Origin: Ezakiella peruensis
Lineage (GTDB): Bacteria > Bacillota > Clostridia > Tissierellales > Peptoniphilaceae
DNA length: 64,000 nucleotides
Reading direction: 5' to 3'
Assembly: GCF_900215725.1 (NCBI RefSeq)
Contig: NZ_LT962470.1
Span: 261,525 to 325,524, forward strand
A model generated the notes under the pieces. It was not told where the DNA came from and made no database searches. It saw only the letters and a list, made by a program, of their open reading frames with translations. Position numbers and translations under genes: made by a program. The first letter of the stretch is position 1; each line of letters begins with the position of its first letter. Positions 43,552-53,764 of this stretch are shown here, piece after piece.

Positions 43552-44883
43552 ATGGCAATTACAAAAATACATCCTATAAAATCAACTCTAAACTTGGCAA
43601 TAGATTATATTACTAAGAGTGAAAAAACTGATGAAAAAATCTTAGTATCTTCATTCAAATGTCATCCATCTACTGCCCATATTCAGTTTATAAAAACACG
43701 AGAAGACAATGATACTAAAGGAACAGTCTTAGCTAGACATTTAATTCAATCTTTTCTACCAGGAGAGGTCGATCCTACAAAAGCTCACGAAATTGGAATG
43801 GAATTATGTAAGAAAATTTTAAAAGAAGATTATGAATTTGTTCTTGCAACTCATATAGATAGAGGGCATATCCATAACCATATTATTTTTAATAATGTTA
43901 ATTACAAGACTGGTAAATGCTACCAATCTAACAAAAAATCTTACCACAAAATCAGGTATCAAAGTGACGAATTATGTAAAGAAAATAAACTTTCAGTCAT
44001 TGATGAATATTATGAAGCTTACAAAAGAAAATATAAAACTGCTGGTAAATCTTGGTACGAATGTGACCAAAACAAGAAAGGAAATTCTTGGAAGACTAAA
44101 CTGCAATTTGATATAGATAGAATGATTAATAAGTCTAACTCGTGGGAAGAGTTTTTAGAAAATATGAAATCTCTTGATTATGAAATTAAGTTTGGTAAAC
44201 ACATTGCTTTTCGTCATAAAGATAAGCAAAGATTTACAAGAGCAAAGACTATCGGAGAAGATTATACTGAGGAAAAAATCAAAGAAAGAATAGATTTAGC
44301 TATTAGAAACAAAGCTAATCCTATTAAAAAACGTGTAGGAAATGTTATTGATATATCTACTAATGAAAAAGCACAATCCTCTAGAGGCTATGAAGTTTGG
44401 GTAAGAAAACACAATATCAAAACAATGGCTGATTCAATAATTAAACTTAGAGAGCGAGGAATTAATTCAATTACACAACTTGATGATTTAATCAAAAAAT
44501 CTGCTGATGATAGACAAGACTTATTAGATGAAATAAAGGAAATTGAAAGTGAAATGAAAAGTTTATCTCAAGATATGGAAAATATAAATACTATAAATAA
44601 GTATCGTGAAATCTACAAATACCACAAGAAAAATCCTGAAGATAAACAATTTGCAGAAGAATATTATAGTGAACTTTCTGTCTATAAAATAGCAGCAAAA
44701 GAAATCTTAGAAAATTATAATAAGCTACCAAATACAAAAGAAATACTATCCAAGCTCGATAAATTGCAAGAAAAAAAGAGCACCCTTATGCAAGAGTATT
44801 CTTTAAATAAAGAACAATTTTCTTACCTAGTTCAATATAGGAAAAACTATGAAAATTATTATGGAAAGGAAGTAGAGAGGTAG
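43552..44883 (+). CDS. MobA/VirD2-type relaxase
   Basis: A 443-residue relaxase from ATG 43552 (GGTG upstream; GTG 43543 is an alternative). N-terminal MAITKIHPIKSTLNLAIDYI, active-site histidine cluster HIDRGHIHNHIIFNNVN (about residues 100-116) and the C-terminal coiled coil (about 300-420) are typical of the Tn1549-like MobA group. It nicks oriT and pilots the strand to the recipient. Last gene of the mobilization module before the cargo. Confidence 0.93.
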   Translation: MAITKIHPIKSTLNLAIDYITKSEKTDEKILVSSFKCHPSTAHIQFIKTREDNDTKGTVLARHLIQSFLPGEVDPTKAHEIGMELCKKILKEDYEFVLATHIDRGHIHNHIIFNNVNYKTGKCYQSNKKSYHKIRYQSDELCKENKLSVIDEYYEAYKRKYKTAGKSWYECDQNKKGNSWKTKLQFDIDRMINKSNSWEEFLENMKSLDYEIKFGKHIAFRHKDKQRFTRAKTIGEDYTEEKIKERIDLAIRNKANPIKKRVGNVIDISTNEKAQSSRGYEVWVRKHNIKTMADSIIKLRERGINSITQLDDLIKKSADDRQDLLDEIKEIESEMKSLSQDMENINTINKYREIYKYHKKNPEDKQFAEEYYSELSVYKIAAKEILENYNKLPNTKEILSKLDKLQEKKSTLMQEYSLNKEQFSYLVQYRKNYENYYGKEVER

Positions 44884-44979
44884 GACTGCTTAACTACCTC
44901 TTTTACATTTATTACTTTTCCCACTCGAATAAAATATTTAGTTCATTATATTCTTCTGAATATTTTTCTTTGTCTATAA

Positions 44980-47310
44980 TTACTCCTCAATATATTTTAT
45001 CAATGATTTATTGTCTACAGTTTTAGCTATTACAATCTCAATAATTGCCGCTAATACATGAATTAATATTAGATAAGCCAACACATATATTAAGTTAAAA
45101 TTATATTCGAACTTCAATACCATATCTCCGATTATATCTATCAATGTTTTCCCTATTATCCCCCCTAGTATAATTGAAATAATATTAGATATTACTATTA
45201 TTATTTGTGTTTCAAATATTCTTGATAGTATAAAATGTGATTTTTTCATTCCTAGTGCCATCATAGTTCCTATTTGATTTTTTCTTTCAATAAATGTGGT
45301 TATGGATAAATTAATGACATTAAACAAAGCAAATATCAAAAAAACACACGTAAATATCAGTGATGCTAACAAAATTGTTTTGTATTGCTTGTTAAGCTCT
45401 TTTACATAATCATCAACTTTATTGAATTCAAGTAATTTATTTTCTGACAAGATGTTTCGAACTTTATCCTCTATAATATTCATTTTTTTCTTATTTATAG
45501 AGTCCTTTAATTTTAATGAAATAGAATTGTTAATGTTATAGTCGCATAATTCTTCTAATTTTTTTTCTGGAATACCAAATATATATTCTGAACTTGTATC
45601 GTTTACAATAGCGGATATAGTAAAATCTTTTTCATCAATATGTCCATCTTTCCCTCTAAATTTTAACCTAATAGTGTCCCCTAACTTTGGACTTAGTTTA
45701 TACACATCTTCAAAAACATTGTTAGCATTATTAACTATCAAATCATTCTCATCTTTTATATCTCCCAATACTAATTTAGCCTTTAATTTATCAATATCAG
45801 TTTCTTTATATCCCACAATAGTTGTAACCTGATTGCGTATATCATTCTTTTCTATATCAAAATTTACCGTAGTAGCTTTTTCAATATTAATACGATCAAT
45901 CTCATCTATTTCCTTAATTTTTGATATTAATTTTTCATCAATTGGATTGTTTTCGGCTTGTGTAAAAGCTTTTTTATAATTGCTTGCATTTATATCATCT
46001 GGTTTATACTCCATAAATTTAAATGTGATATTATATTCACCTAATTTGAATTTAGTATTTTTAGCTATATCTTCAGTCGAAATAGAAGAAAAAACACCTA
46101 TCATAGCAATAAATATTACACTACATAACGCTAAAGATATTAACGTAAATATAGAACGCTTTTTATTCCTTTTAGCATTTAACATACCTAGATATAAAGG
46201 AGTAACTTTTTTAGAGCTATGCCTTGGAGCTATAACATCCGTATAAGAAGTATAACTCATTGCTTCAACTGGAGAAATTTTAGATGCGTAATTTGCAGGT
46301 CTTAATGTAGAAATACAAGCAATTGTGAATACAAAGATGACTGTTGCAATAAAAATCAAACCATGTATCTTGAAATCAAAAGTTCCTGGTCTAATCAATA
46401 TATTTACCAAAATTCCCAATAATCCGCCCACTATTCCTGAAGGAATTGCAATAAACTGAGCCTGTCTTATTATTAATTTTTTTAAATCTTTACGCTTTAA
46501 ACCTAGCGCTCTTAATTTACCAAGTTCATTGATGCTTCTATTTATAGATATATAATATATTGAATATAAAACTAATGAAGTTGTAATTGAAAGCAATAGC
46601 AAAATAAGCATAAGTTCTATACTAGCATCACTAATTTTTTGATTATTGGAATAAGTAAAAAACTCATTATAAATATTAATGTTTTCTTTAGGAATTTCAA
46701 ACTTATCTCTTATTTCATTAGCTTTACTATAAGCAAACTTCTCTGACTTATCTTTCAAAAATATCATAGAGGAACTTACTTTTACTTTTGAATTCTTAAA
46801 ATAATTTTCCGATACATATAAATTAGCCTGACTCACTTCCATATCCCTATATGCTATAGATGATATAGTAAATGTTTTTTCTCCAGAATTATCATCGACT
46901 TTTATTTCATCTCCGATTTTCAAACCATATTTGTCTGAAATAGATTTTTCTATCATAATTTCATGTGAATCTATTGGCAATTCACCTTTTATTGAATCGA
47001 AATAATTATTATTGTCTAAATAAATTACATTAGTTGGAGATCCTTGAAATTTTACTTGATCAATAATATTTAACGTAACAATTTTATCTATGCTTCTATC
47101 TGATTTTATATCATTAATTTTATCAGATTTATTTAATACTGTTATTTGAGGCATGTATTTTGTAGTCTTATGTATGCCAATTTGATTTGATGCAGAAAAA
47201 GAAAGTGTCAATGACAAAATAAATGCGGAAAAGATTATTGTTAAACCTATAAGGAAATTTTTATTTTCTCCTCTTATATACTTAGTTGCCAATCTACTAA
47301 TATAATTCAT
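44980..47310 (-). CDS. ABC transporter permease with two FtsX domains
   Basis: A 776-residue MacB/FtsX-type permease. An N-terminal span (about 20-40) is followed by a large extracytoplasmic domain, an FtsX domain at about 230-345 (LGKLRALGLKRKDLKKLIIRQ), a second span/ectodomain and a C-terminal FtsX domain (ERKNQIGTMMALGMKKSHFIL). Such permeases, with a LolD-like ATPase, move or sense antimicrobial peptides or lipoproteins. The start overlaps the ATPase stop by 1 bp. First cargo transporter behind the relaxase, on the opposite strand. Confidence 0.88.
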   Translation of the reverse strand: MNYISRLATKYIRGENKNFLIGLTIIFSAFILSLTLSFSASNQIGIHKTTKYMPQITVLNKSDKINDIKSDRSIDKIVTLNIIDQVKFQGSPTNVIYLDNNNYFDSIKGELPIDSHEIMIEKSISDKYGLKIGDEIKVDDNSGEKTFTISSIAYRDMEVSQANLYVSENYFKNSKVKVSSSMIFLKDKSEKFAYSKANEIRDKFEIPKENINIYNEFFTYSNNQKISDASIELMLILLLLSITTSLVLYSIYYISINRSINELGKLRALGLKRKDLKKLIIRQAQFIAIPSGIVGGLLGILVNILIRPGTFDFKIHGLIFIATVIFVFTIACISTLRPANYASKISPVEAMSYTSYTDVIAPRHSSKKVTPLYLGMLNAKRNKKRSIFTLISLALCSVIFIAMIGVFSSISTEDIAKNTKFKLGEYNITFKFMEYKPDDINASNYKKAFTQAENNPIDEKLISKIKEIDEIDRINIEKATTVNFDIEKNDIRNQVTTIVGYKETDIDKLKAKLVLGDIKDENDLIVNNANNVFEDVYKLSPKLGDTIRLKFRGKDGHIDEKDFTISAIVNDTSSEYIFGIPEKKLEELCDYNINNSISLKLKDSINKKKMNIIEDKVRNILSENKLLEFNKVDDYVKELNKQYKTILLASLIFTCVFLIFALFNVINLSITTFIERKNQIGTMMALGMKKSHFILSRIFETQIIIVISNIISIILGGIIGKTLIDIIGDMVLKFEYNFNLIYVLAYLILIHVLAAIIEIVIAKTVDNKSLIKYIEE

Positions 47311-47990
47311 TATTTTGATAACCTCCCATCTTCAAGACGCACTATACTTGCATATTTATTCTCCAATAAATACTCAACTATATTTTGATCATGGGTAATT
47401 AAAATAATTGTTTGGTTAAAATTTCTATTAGTTGAAACAAGTAAATCAATAACATTTTTACTATTTTTGCTGTCTAGATTCCCAGTAGGTTCATCTGCCA
47501 ATAATATACTTGGATTTGTTATTAAAGCTCTTGCAATAGCAACTCTTTGTTGCTGTCCGCCCGAAAGTTCATTTGGCATTTTTTGTAATATATCTTCGAT
47601 ACCTAAAGTATCAACTATTTTATTTAGGTATTTCTCATCTTCTACAAGTCCACTAATATTAAGTGGAAAAAGTATATTTTCTTTTATATTCAATATATTT
47701 ATCAAATTAAACCTTTGAAAAATAAACCCAATATTTTTACTTCTAAATTCAGTCAATTCATTATCGTCTAAATCCGCCAAATTTATACCATTAATTTTTA
47801 TACTTCCGCTTGTCGCTCTATCCAGCCCTCCTATTATATTTAGGAGCGTAGATTTACCACTACCAGATGCTCCTTGGATTATTAAAAAATCGCCTTTCCC
47901 AACTTCTAAATCAACCCCATCCAAAGCCTTTACTTGATTATTTACTGTTCCATAATATTTTTTTATTGCTTTTATATTTAATATTTCCAT
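47310..47990 (-). CDS. ABC transporter ATPase (LolD/MacB-like)
   Basis: A 226-residue ATPase. Walker A GASGSGKST, signature LSGGQQQR, Walker B ILLADEPTGNLD, and the His switch ITHD. The PTGNLD form marks the MacB/BceA/LolD branch. AAGGAG precedes ATG 47990. It works with the FtsX permease that overlaps its end. The upstream DNA is a radical-SAM relic rather than a normal promoter region. Confidence 0.92.
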   Translation of the reverse strand: MEILNIKAIKKYYGTVNNQVKALDGVDLEVGKGDFLIIQGASGSGKSTLLNIIGGLDRATSGSIKINGINLADLDDNELTEFRSKNIGFIFQRFNLINILNIKENILFPLNISGLVEDEKYLNKIVDTLGIEDILQKMPNELSGGQQQRVAIARALITNPSILLADEPTGNLDSKNSKNVIDLLVSTNRNFNQTIILITHDQNIVEYLLENKYASIVRLEDGRLSK

Positions 47991-47997
47991 ATTTATC

Positions 47998-48408
47998 TCC
48001 TTGTATATCTAAATTTAAAGAAACTTTAAGTATGTTTTTTATATTATTAGTACTAATAAACTCACTGTGATATCTATCATGACTTATACTTAAATGTTTT
48101 AATCCGCCTTTCTTAAGCTGATAAAGTTTATCGTATGTTGCTTCTTCGTTTACAGCCCAAAATCCATTTGTCGCAATACTAGTATTCTTACCAACTTCTG
48201 TTGAAATTTCAACTAATTTTAATAATGTCGGATATTCTAAAAAAACTTCTCCTCCCGTAAAAGCTATTGTTTTTATTTCATTTATTTCTTCTGATTCTTT
48301 AATGTATTGTATCACTCTATTGATATCAAGTCTTTGTTGAGATTCAGGAGAACATGAAAAACAACAATATTTCCATTTTGCACTACATATATTAAATAGA
48401 GCAAATCC
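47998..48408 (-). pseudogene. Truncated radical SAM protein remnant
   Basis: In one minus-strand frame a radical SAM N-terminal half is readable: a Cys-rich site (CSAKWKYCCFSC), IAFTGGEVFLEYPTLLKLVE, TNGFWA, and SISHDRYHSEFI. The frame has a stop just before the Cys site and no start; the usual second Cys of CxxxCxxC appears as Trp; and homology ends near 48,020 where the ABC gene begins. Both ends are missing, so it is a decayed peptide-modifying rSAM gene next to the ABC exporter. It hints at a former second RiPP system. Confidence 0.75.
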
Positions 48409-48449
48409 TAATTAATGTATCATGTGCCATAAAACTCTCCATTTCTAAA

Positions 48450-49292
48450 TTAATAAATATCTCTTTTGCTAAGAATCATGGTATTCAATATTATCATAAT
48501 AACCAAATAAATAATCGATAATAATATCACTCTTAAATAAATAGAATCACTGCTATCAATTGATAATAATACTATGTTTCCTGATATAAGATAATTCATA
48601 ATTGAAAATGATAAGTTTCCAGATATTTGATGGAATATTGTATCAATTATTTGTAATATTCCAGCTGACTCAAGGAGACCAATAATAAGTGTAACGGCAG
48701 AATTTTTTATCAAATATGCTAAAAACATTATTACAATACTATATGTAATATATAATAAATATTCTGTGAGTATATATTTTATGAATATTCCTGTTTCTGT
48801 GAATTTCAAATATCCTTCCATAATATAAAATGATAATGACATAATAATAAAACTAGTAATAAATATAGCTAATGTGTATACACATATTATTGCTACTTTT
48901 CCTAAAGTTAGCTCTATTTTTTTTGGAAAAACTTGATTAATATTTTTTAGAAAACTAGATTTAAGTTCATCTCCTATATACATCACAATAAAAACTGTTT
49001 GGAACATCAATAAAATTTTACTTTGAATATTCCTCATAAATAATTCAGTTATAGGTATATAGCCTAAATCTAACCAATCTGGAATCACACTTCCAACATA
49101 AATCCCCCAATTTATCTGTGTGAAATTTATTTTCAAGTTTTCTAGTGCTGCTTTATCATTAATATAGTAATGATAATCAACTTTTGTCATATATACAGAT
49201 CCAATTATCATAAGGCTACTAAGAATTAAAATTATCCATGGATATTTGTTTCTTCGTAGTCTATATAACTCTAATTTTATTGCTCTACTCAT
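48450..49292 (-). CDS. ABC-2 permease, lantibiotic-immunity type
   Basis: A 280-residue membrane protein with about six spans, beginning MSRAIKLELYRLRRNKYPWIILIL. The layout matches LanE/LanG or BcrB-type permeases that pump lantibiotics or bacitracin from the membrane. It overlaps the ATPase stop by 4 bp (ATGA). No second permease follows, so the exporter is a single-permease version. Confidence 0.8.
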   Translation of the reverse strand: MSRAIKLELYRLRRNKYPWIILILSSLMIIGSVYMTKVDYHYYINDKAALENLKINFTQINWGIYVGSVIPDWLDLGYIPITELFMRNIQSKILLMFQTVFIVMYIGDELKSSFLKNINQVFPKKIELTLGKVAIICVYTLAIFITSFIIMSLSFYIMEGYLKFTETGIFIKYILTEYLLYITYSIVIMFLAYLIKNSAVTLIIGLLESAGILQIIDTIFHQISGNLSFSIMNYLISGNIVLLSIDSSDSIYLRVILLSIIYLVIMIILNTMILSKRDIY

Positions 49293-50188
49293 CTTAATAT
49301 CTCCATATAATAATCTTCAAAGCTCATTTCTTTTACAGAAATTGAACTTATTTCTATACCACAATTTACTAACAAAGAGTTTATTAGACTTATTTTATCA
49401 AAGTAATCGTTTAATATAACTTTTCTACTATTTATAATCTCATTTTCATATCCATGTTTATTTAAAATTTTTGATACTTCATTCGCTTTGCTGGTTATTA
49501 TCTCTATTCTTGATCTACATTTTTTATGCAAATCTTCTATCGTAAACTCAGCTAGTAACTTCCCTTTTGAAATTACTACAAAATCTGTTGCGATTTTAGA
49601 TAACTCTTCCAATATATGGCTTGATATAATTATGGTAATGCCGTATTTTTTATTAATTTCTTTTAACATATTTCTAATATCGACTATTCCTTGAGGATCA
49701 AGTCCATTAATTGGCTCGTCTAAAATAATAATTTCAGGAAATCCTATAAGTGCCATTGCAATACCAAGTCTTTGTTTCATTCCTAAGGAAAAACTCTTAA
49801 CTTGTTTATTATAGCAATTTTCCAACCCAACTATTTTAAGTATTTCTTTTATATACATTTCATCTTCTATATCATAAGATAAGCATTTTAATTTCAAATT
49901 GTCATAAGCTGTTAGTTGCATATATAATGCTGGTGTTTCTATTAAATTGCCTACTTTACTAAAATAACTAGAATTTTTTTTAACATTTTTACCAAATAGC
50001 TCTATATTCCCACTACTCTTATTAGATAATCCAGATATCATCCTCATAATAGTTGATTTTCCAGCTCCATTATCTCCTATTAAACCATAAATAGATTGTT
50101 TTTTAATTTTTAAATTAACATTATCTATTGCTGTAAAATTTCCAAAATTTTTTACTAAATTTCTAGTTTCTAATATATATTCGCTCAT
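49289..50188 (-). CDS. ABC ATPase, LanF/BcrA-type
   Basis: A 299-residue ATPase: Walker A GDNGAGKST, signature SFSLGMKQR, Walker B IIILDEPINGLDPQG, then ISSHILEEL, as in BcrA/LanF drug and lantibiotic self-protection pumps. The C-terminal about 80 residues (SRIEIITSKANEVSKILNKHG) form the usual accessory domain. Its promoter lies in a segment duplicated from the response-regulator region (see 50285). Confidence 0.9.
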   Translation of the reverse strand: MSEYILETRNLVKNFGNFTAIDNVNLKIKKQSIYGLIGDNGAGKSTIMRMISGLSNKSSGNIELFGKNVKKNSSYFSKVGNLIETPALYMQLTAYDNLKLKCLSYDIEDEMYIKEILKIVGLENCYNKQVKSFSLGMKQRLGIAMALIGFPEIIILDEPINGLDPQGIVDIRNMLKEINKKYGITIIISSHILEELSKIATDFVVISKGKLLAEFTIEDLHKKCRSRIEIITSKANEVSKILNKHGYENEIINSRKVILNDYFDKISLINSLLVNCGIEISSISVKEMSFEDYYMEILR

Positions 50189-50258
50189 TTGATTATTCCT
50201 TTCTATAACTTTATGAGGAATTCTAAATAATGATATTATATCTCCTACTTTTAATATA

Positions 50259-50299
50259 ATTATAAGAGCTTTTATAAGAAGTTTCAGCTAACTTTTGTG
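50259..50299 (-). promoter_or_regulatory. Promoter with shared 15-bp element (copy 1)
   Basis: On the minus strand CACAAAAGTTAGCTG (50285-50299), then 20 bp, then TATAAT (50259-50264), 70 bp before the LanF-type ATPase. The -35 position is occupied by CTGAAA, a poor match, as expected for an activated promoter. The same arrangement recurs at 54028 and 56407. Confidence 0.7.
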
Positions 50300-50302
50300 A
50301 AT

Positions 50303-50336
50303 AAAAAAGCACTAGAATTATAAAATTCTAATGCTT
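50303..50336 (-). terminator. Duplicated terminator behind the response-regulator relic
   Basis: AAGCACTAGAATT pairs with AATTCTAATGCTT, near-identical to the terminator at 54044-54081. Confidence 0.8.
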
Positions 50337-50340
50337 GTCT

Positions 50341-50615
50341 CTAAAATGAATCTACATAGCCTAGTTCTCTCACCTTATCTATCATTTCTTGATAATTTCT
50401 AACGCCTAACTTTTGATATATTCTTGATAAAGATACTGCCAGGCTTCTAACATTTGTATTTAAAGCCTTAGCTAACTCTTACCTTGATAGTCCGTTTAAA
50501 TATAGTTTAACTATATGAATTTCACTTTTCGTTAATGGATCTAACATATGATTTTCTTCTGGGAAGATTACTTAGCCTTTCAAAGCGATAGATTTTATAT
50601 CTTCTATTAATTTAG
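50341..50615 (-). pseudogene. Degenerate copy of the response-regulator 3' half
   Basis: Nucleotide sequence is nearly identical to 54085-54350, the DNA-binding half of the LuxR-type regulator. At least two in-frame stops break it: AGG TAA where the intact gene has AGG AAA, and GGC TAA in place of GGT AAA. The 5' part, including the receiver, is missing. The copy carries the terminator and promoter element with it, so it is a segmental duplication that put the downstream ABC genes under the same kind of promoter. Confidence 0.9.
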
Positions 50616-50742
50616 ATGTCTCTTCATAATAGATATGATAAAAATTATTGATATTGTTATAAAATAATATATTAAGTATTTTCTTGATAGAGCATATTCC
50701 ATCAAGAAAATACTGTAATTCGATTTTTTATTTTTCCCCATA

Positions 50743-53094
50743 CTATTTCCTCTTCGTAATCAATATGGTATCAACAATCCTCAAAACAATTCTTCCAATG
50801 AAATACATAATAATAGAATACAATATAAATTCTGCAATTGGGAATCTATATTGCAACCCACCAAGAATCGGATCATTATTTGTATAAACGTGAAGACCAT
50901 ACGAAATAATAACTCCACCTATTAAAGTAATTATAAGGATTCTATTCATATAGTAACGATTTTCGTTCATGAGCATACTAATACGTTGAGATTTACTCAT
51001 ACCTACAAGATTTAAGAAAGAAATCTCTTTCTTCCTACTAATAACATTTGTAAAGTAAGTATTTATTAAGTTTCCAACACCCATAATTAAAATTAATATA
51101 GTTATTGATAAAAGAAACTTTTTACTAGTTTTTAAAGACACTTTATATTCATCTACCGCATTTAGATAGGTTTCCATTTTTAATGGATGCATATTAATCA
51201 ATTGTTTTACTTTATTTACAGTACTTTTTTGAGCCTTTAATGTCTTATCTTTTAATTCAAGTCTCAATTCATAATTAAAATTAGTATTAGCATCTCCAAA
51301 ATAATTCAATGAATTATCTGGAATATAAAAGTATATCCCACTACTTAAAGTATCGGTTATACCAAATACTTTAGCCGTAAAATCTTTGCCATTTTTTTGA
51401 AATTTTACTTCGTCACCTATTTGAACATCCCATCCATAATATTTTTTTATTTCTTTTGGCTGATTAACAATAACTCCCTTTTCTTTGGTCAATTTCGAGT
51501 ATGAGGTATTTCCCTCTATAAGTTTTTTATTAAGAAAGCTTTCTTGTTGATTAGTATATCCTACAATACTCAAAACTTCTGAGTTTCCATTTGGACTTAC
51601 GAAAGTTGCATTTGTACCTTTTACCACTTCAATTTTTTCTACATTATCAACCTCTTCTAATGAACGAATTAAGTTATTATCTAATGGATTTCTTTTTTCC
51701 ATATCACCATTAATTTCATCATTAGAACTGCCCAAAATAGAATCTTCATTTGACATAATACTTATTTCATAATTTGTATAACTTTTTCTTGCTAATTGTT
51801 CTGGATCAAAGGATTTTAAAAAAGCATAAGATGAAACAAGTAATACTCCTCCAATACTTAGTGATAGAATCATAGTTATTGTCTTTCTATGATCTCTTTT
51901 TATATTAAGCCATGCTATAAATTTAGGTGTAACAAAACTATTTTTCTTTCTCTTTACCAGATGGCTTGTAGATTGACCACTCGTAAAAAGTTCTTTAGCA
52001 GAAATTCTATTTATATCTTTTCTTATAGATATTGCCGAAGATTTAAGAACCATAAAAATATACAAACTGCTAAGTATTAAAGTGACTATTATATATAATG
52101 GATTATGTTCTAATAAAAATATTAGTCCATTTCTGTTATTGATAAAAAATATGCTAAAAGTCCCTAAAATTCCTAAGCAAATTCCTATTAAACCAATATA
52201 TAATATCCTTTTATTTAGAATAATCATTGACTGTTTTCTACTTGCTCCTATCAATCGCAGAATCGCTATGTTTTTCCTATCTTCTAATGTAAAAACATAC
52301 AAAATATTATGGATAATGAGATAAGAAACTACCCCTAACAAAACTGCCAATATTAAAAGCATAATATATTGATCTGTATTAACCAACTTCATATAACTAA
52401 AGTACATATCAAAAAAATGAACGTTAGATTCATCTACTTTATACTTATATGCTATTGAATTTATCTCATTTTTTAGCATATCTTCAGAGTATGAATTTGG
52501 TGATTTCATACTTAGTTGTACTAAGTAATTATCAACTTGACCAAATTTATCAACATAAGATTTAGATACAAATACGGGATAAGTTCCTTCTACACCTTCT
52601 TTATATAAAATTCCACTTATTATATATTTTTTTGAACCATTACCTAAATTTAGGTTTATACTTTCTCTAATACCAATTTTTTTGTTAATACGTTTTAAGT
52701 AGTTTTCAGACACTATTATCTCATTATCTTTTTGAGGATAAGATCCTTCTATATTATTTACATTCCCTAAGTCACGTAAATCTGAATCCATATATGCAAC
52801 TCTTAGATTTATATCACCTATACTAACTTCTGGAAAAATATATCCTATTCCCGCTTTTTTTATGCTCTTCTCTGATTTTATCCCTTCAACTTGTTTAGGA
52901 TTTACTTTAATTAATGATGCTTGATGTCCATTTTCTAGTTTTTCCTGAAACATTAATTTAGCACTTATAGAATACAAACTCATTATGCTAATAAAGACAA
53001 AAGATAAAATTATAGTCAGCAATATTGTAGAACTTTTAATTTTATTAACTTTCAAATCTCTTTTGACATATGTTTTCAGGATATTATTTTTCAT
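50743..53094 (-). CDS. ABC transporter permease with two FtsX domains (second system)
   Basis: A 783-residue MacB-like permease from ATG 53094 (GGAGG 9 bases upstream; the frame begins earlier at 53121). N-terminal span (about 20-45), large ectodomain, FtsX domain around 240-355 (ILRLIGASRKQSMIIL), then second ectodomain and C-terminal FtsX (NLVGMSKSQRISML). It pairs with the ATPase whose stop lies 11 bp inside it. Only distantly similar to the permease at 44980. Likely peptide efflux or sensing. Confidence 0.88.
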   Translation of the reverse strand: MKNNILKTYVKRDLKVNKIKSSTILLTIILSFVFISIMSLYSISAKLMFQEKLENGHQASLIKVNPKQVEGIKSEKSIKKAGIGYIFPEVSIGDINLRVAYMDSDLRDLGNVNNIEGSYPQKDNEIIVSENYLKRINKKIGIRESINLNLGNGSKKYIISGILYKEGVEGTYPVFVSKSYVDKFGQVDNYLVQLSMKSPNSYSEDMLKNEINSIAYKYKVDESNVHFFDMYFSYMKLVNTDQYIMLLILAVLLGVVSYLIIHNILYVFTLEDRKNIAILRLIGASRKQSMIILNKRILYIGLIGICLGILGTFSIFFINNRNGLIFLLEHNPLYIIVTLILSSLYIFMVLKSSAISIRKDINRISAKELFTSGQSTSHLVKRKKNSFVTPKFIAWLNIKRDHRKTITMILSLSIGGVLLVSSYAFLKSFDPEQLARKSYTNYEISIMSNEDSILGSSNDEINGDMEKRNPLDNNLIRSLEEVDNVEKIEVVKGTNATFVSPNGNSEVLSIVGYTNQQESFLNKKLIEGNTSYSKLTKEKGVIVNQPKEIKKYYGWDVQIGDEVKFQKNGKDFTAKVFGITDTLSSGIYFYIPDNSLNYFGDANTNFNYELRLELKDKTLKAQKSTVNKVKQLINMHPLKMETYLNAVDEYKVSLKTSKKFLLSITILILIMGVGNLINTYFTNVISRKKEISFLNLVGMSKSQRISMLMNENRYYMNRILIITLIGGVIISYGLHVYTNNDPILGGLQYRFPIAEFILYSIIMYFIGRIVLRIVDTILITKRK

Positions 53095-53764
53095 TTTTTT
53101 TATCCTCCACAATTTGACCATCTAATATGCGTATAACTCTATCGCAATACTTTGTTAATTCTAAATTGTGTGTAATCATTATAATTGTCTGATTAAATTT
53201 TTTATTCATCTGAACAAATAGCTCCATTATATTTTGACTATTTCTTTGATCCAAATTTCCTGTTGGTTCGTCTGCTAAAATTACTTTTGGTTTAGAAATG
53301 AGAGCTCTGGCAATAGCTACTCTTTGTTGTTGTCCTCCTGACAATTGATTTGGGAAAGCAGATATTTTTTGTTTTATTTCTAACAAATCTAAAATTTCAT
53401 CCAAATAGTCGTTATCGGCTTCTTTGCCATCTAAATTTAAAGGTAAAATTATATTTTCTCGAACATTTAAGATAGGAATTAGATTGTATTCTTGGAATAT
53501 AAACCCTATATTCTTTCTACGATACTCTGTTAATTCTTCCTCATTTAAATTATTTAATTCCACATCATCAAACATAATTTTCCCCTCTGTTTGATGATCA
53601 ATACCTCCTATAAGATTTAACAATGTTGTCTTCCCCGAACCACTGTCTCCAATAATAGATAAAAATTCTCCTTCCTTAACAGTAAAACTTACATCATTTA
53701 CTGCTTTGACTTCTATTTCTCCTTGTTTGTATATTTTTTTCACTTTATCTATAGTTAAAGTCAT
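53084..53764 (-). CDS. ABC transporter ATPase (LolD/MacB-like, second system)
   Basis: A 226-residue ATPase: Walker A GDSGSGKTT, signature LSGGQQQR, VILADEPTGNLD, MITHN. It partners the FtsX permease that overlaps it. The promoter carries the shared 15-bp element about 265 bp upstream, following the two-component genes. Confidence 0.92.
   Translation of the reverse strand: MTLTIDKVKKIYKQGEIEVKAVNDVSFTVKEGEFLSIIGDSGSGKTTLLNLIGGIDHQTEGKIMFDDVELNNLNEEELTEYRRKNIGFIFQEYNLIPILNVRENIILPLNLDGKEADNDYLDEILDLLEIKQKISAFPNQLSGGQQQRVAIARALISKPKVILADEPTGNLDQRNSQNIMELFVQMNKKFNQTIIMITHNLELTKYCDRVIRILDGQIVEDKKNEK

Noticed and set aside
44884-44979. In-frame tail IIDKEKYSEEYNELNILFEWEK on the minus strand
   Set aside because: It has a stop but no start and lies just behind the FtsX stop; probably an accidental or relic frame, too short to assign.
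47938-48315. 125-codon frame as an intact radical SAM gene
   Set aside because: It starts after the cluster-binding Cys motif, which lies upstream in the same frame behind a stop, and its end runs into the next gene. Treated as a pseudogene.
48450-50188. Full lantibiotic biosynthesis cluster
   Set aside because: Only the immunity-type ABC pair is present; there is no LanM/LanBC, no lantibiotic precursor and no LanP/LanT nearby.
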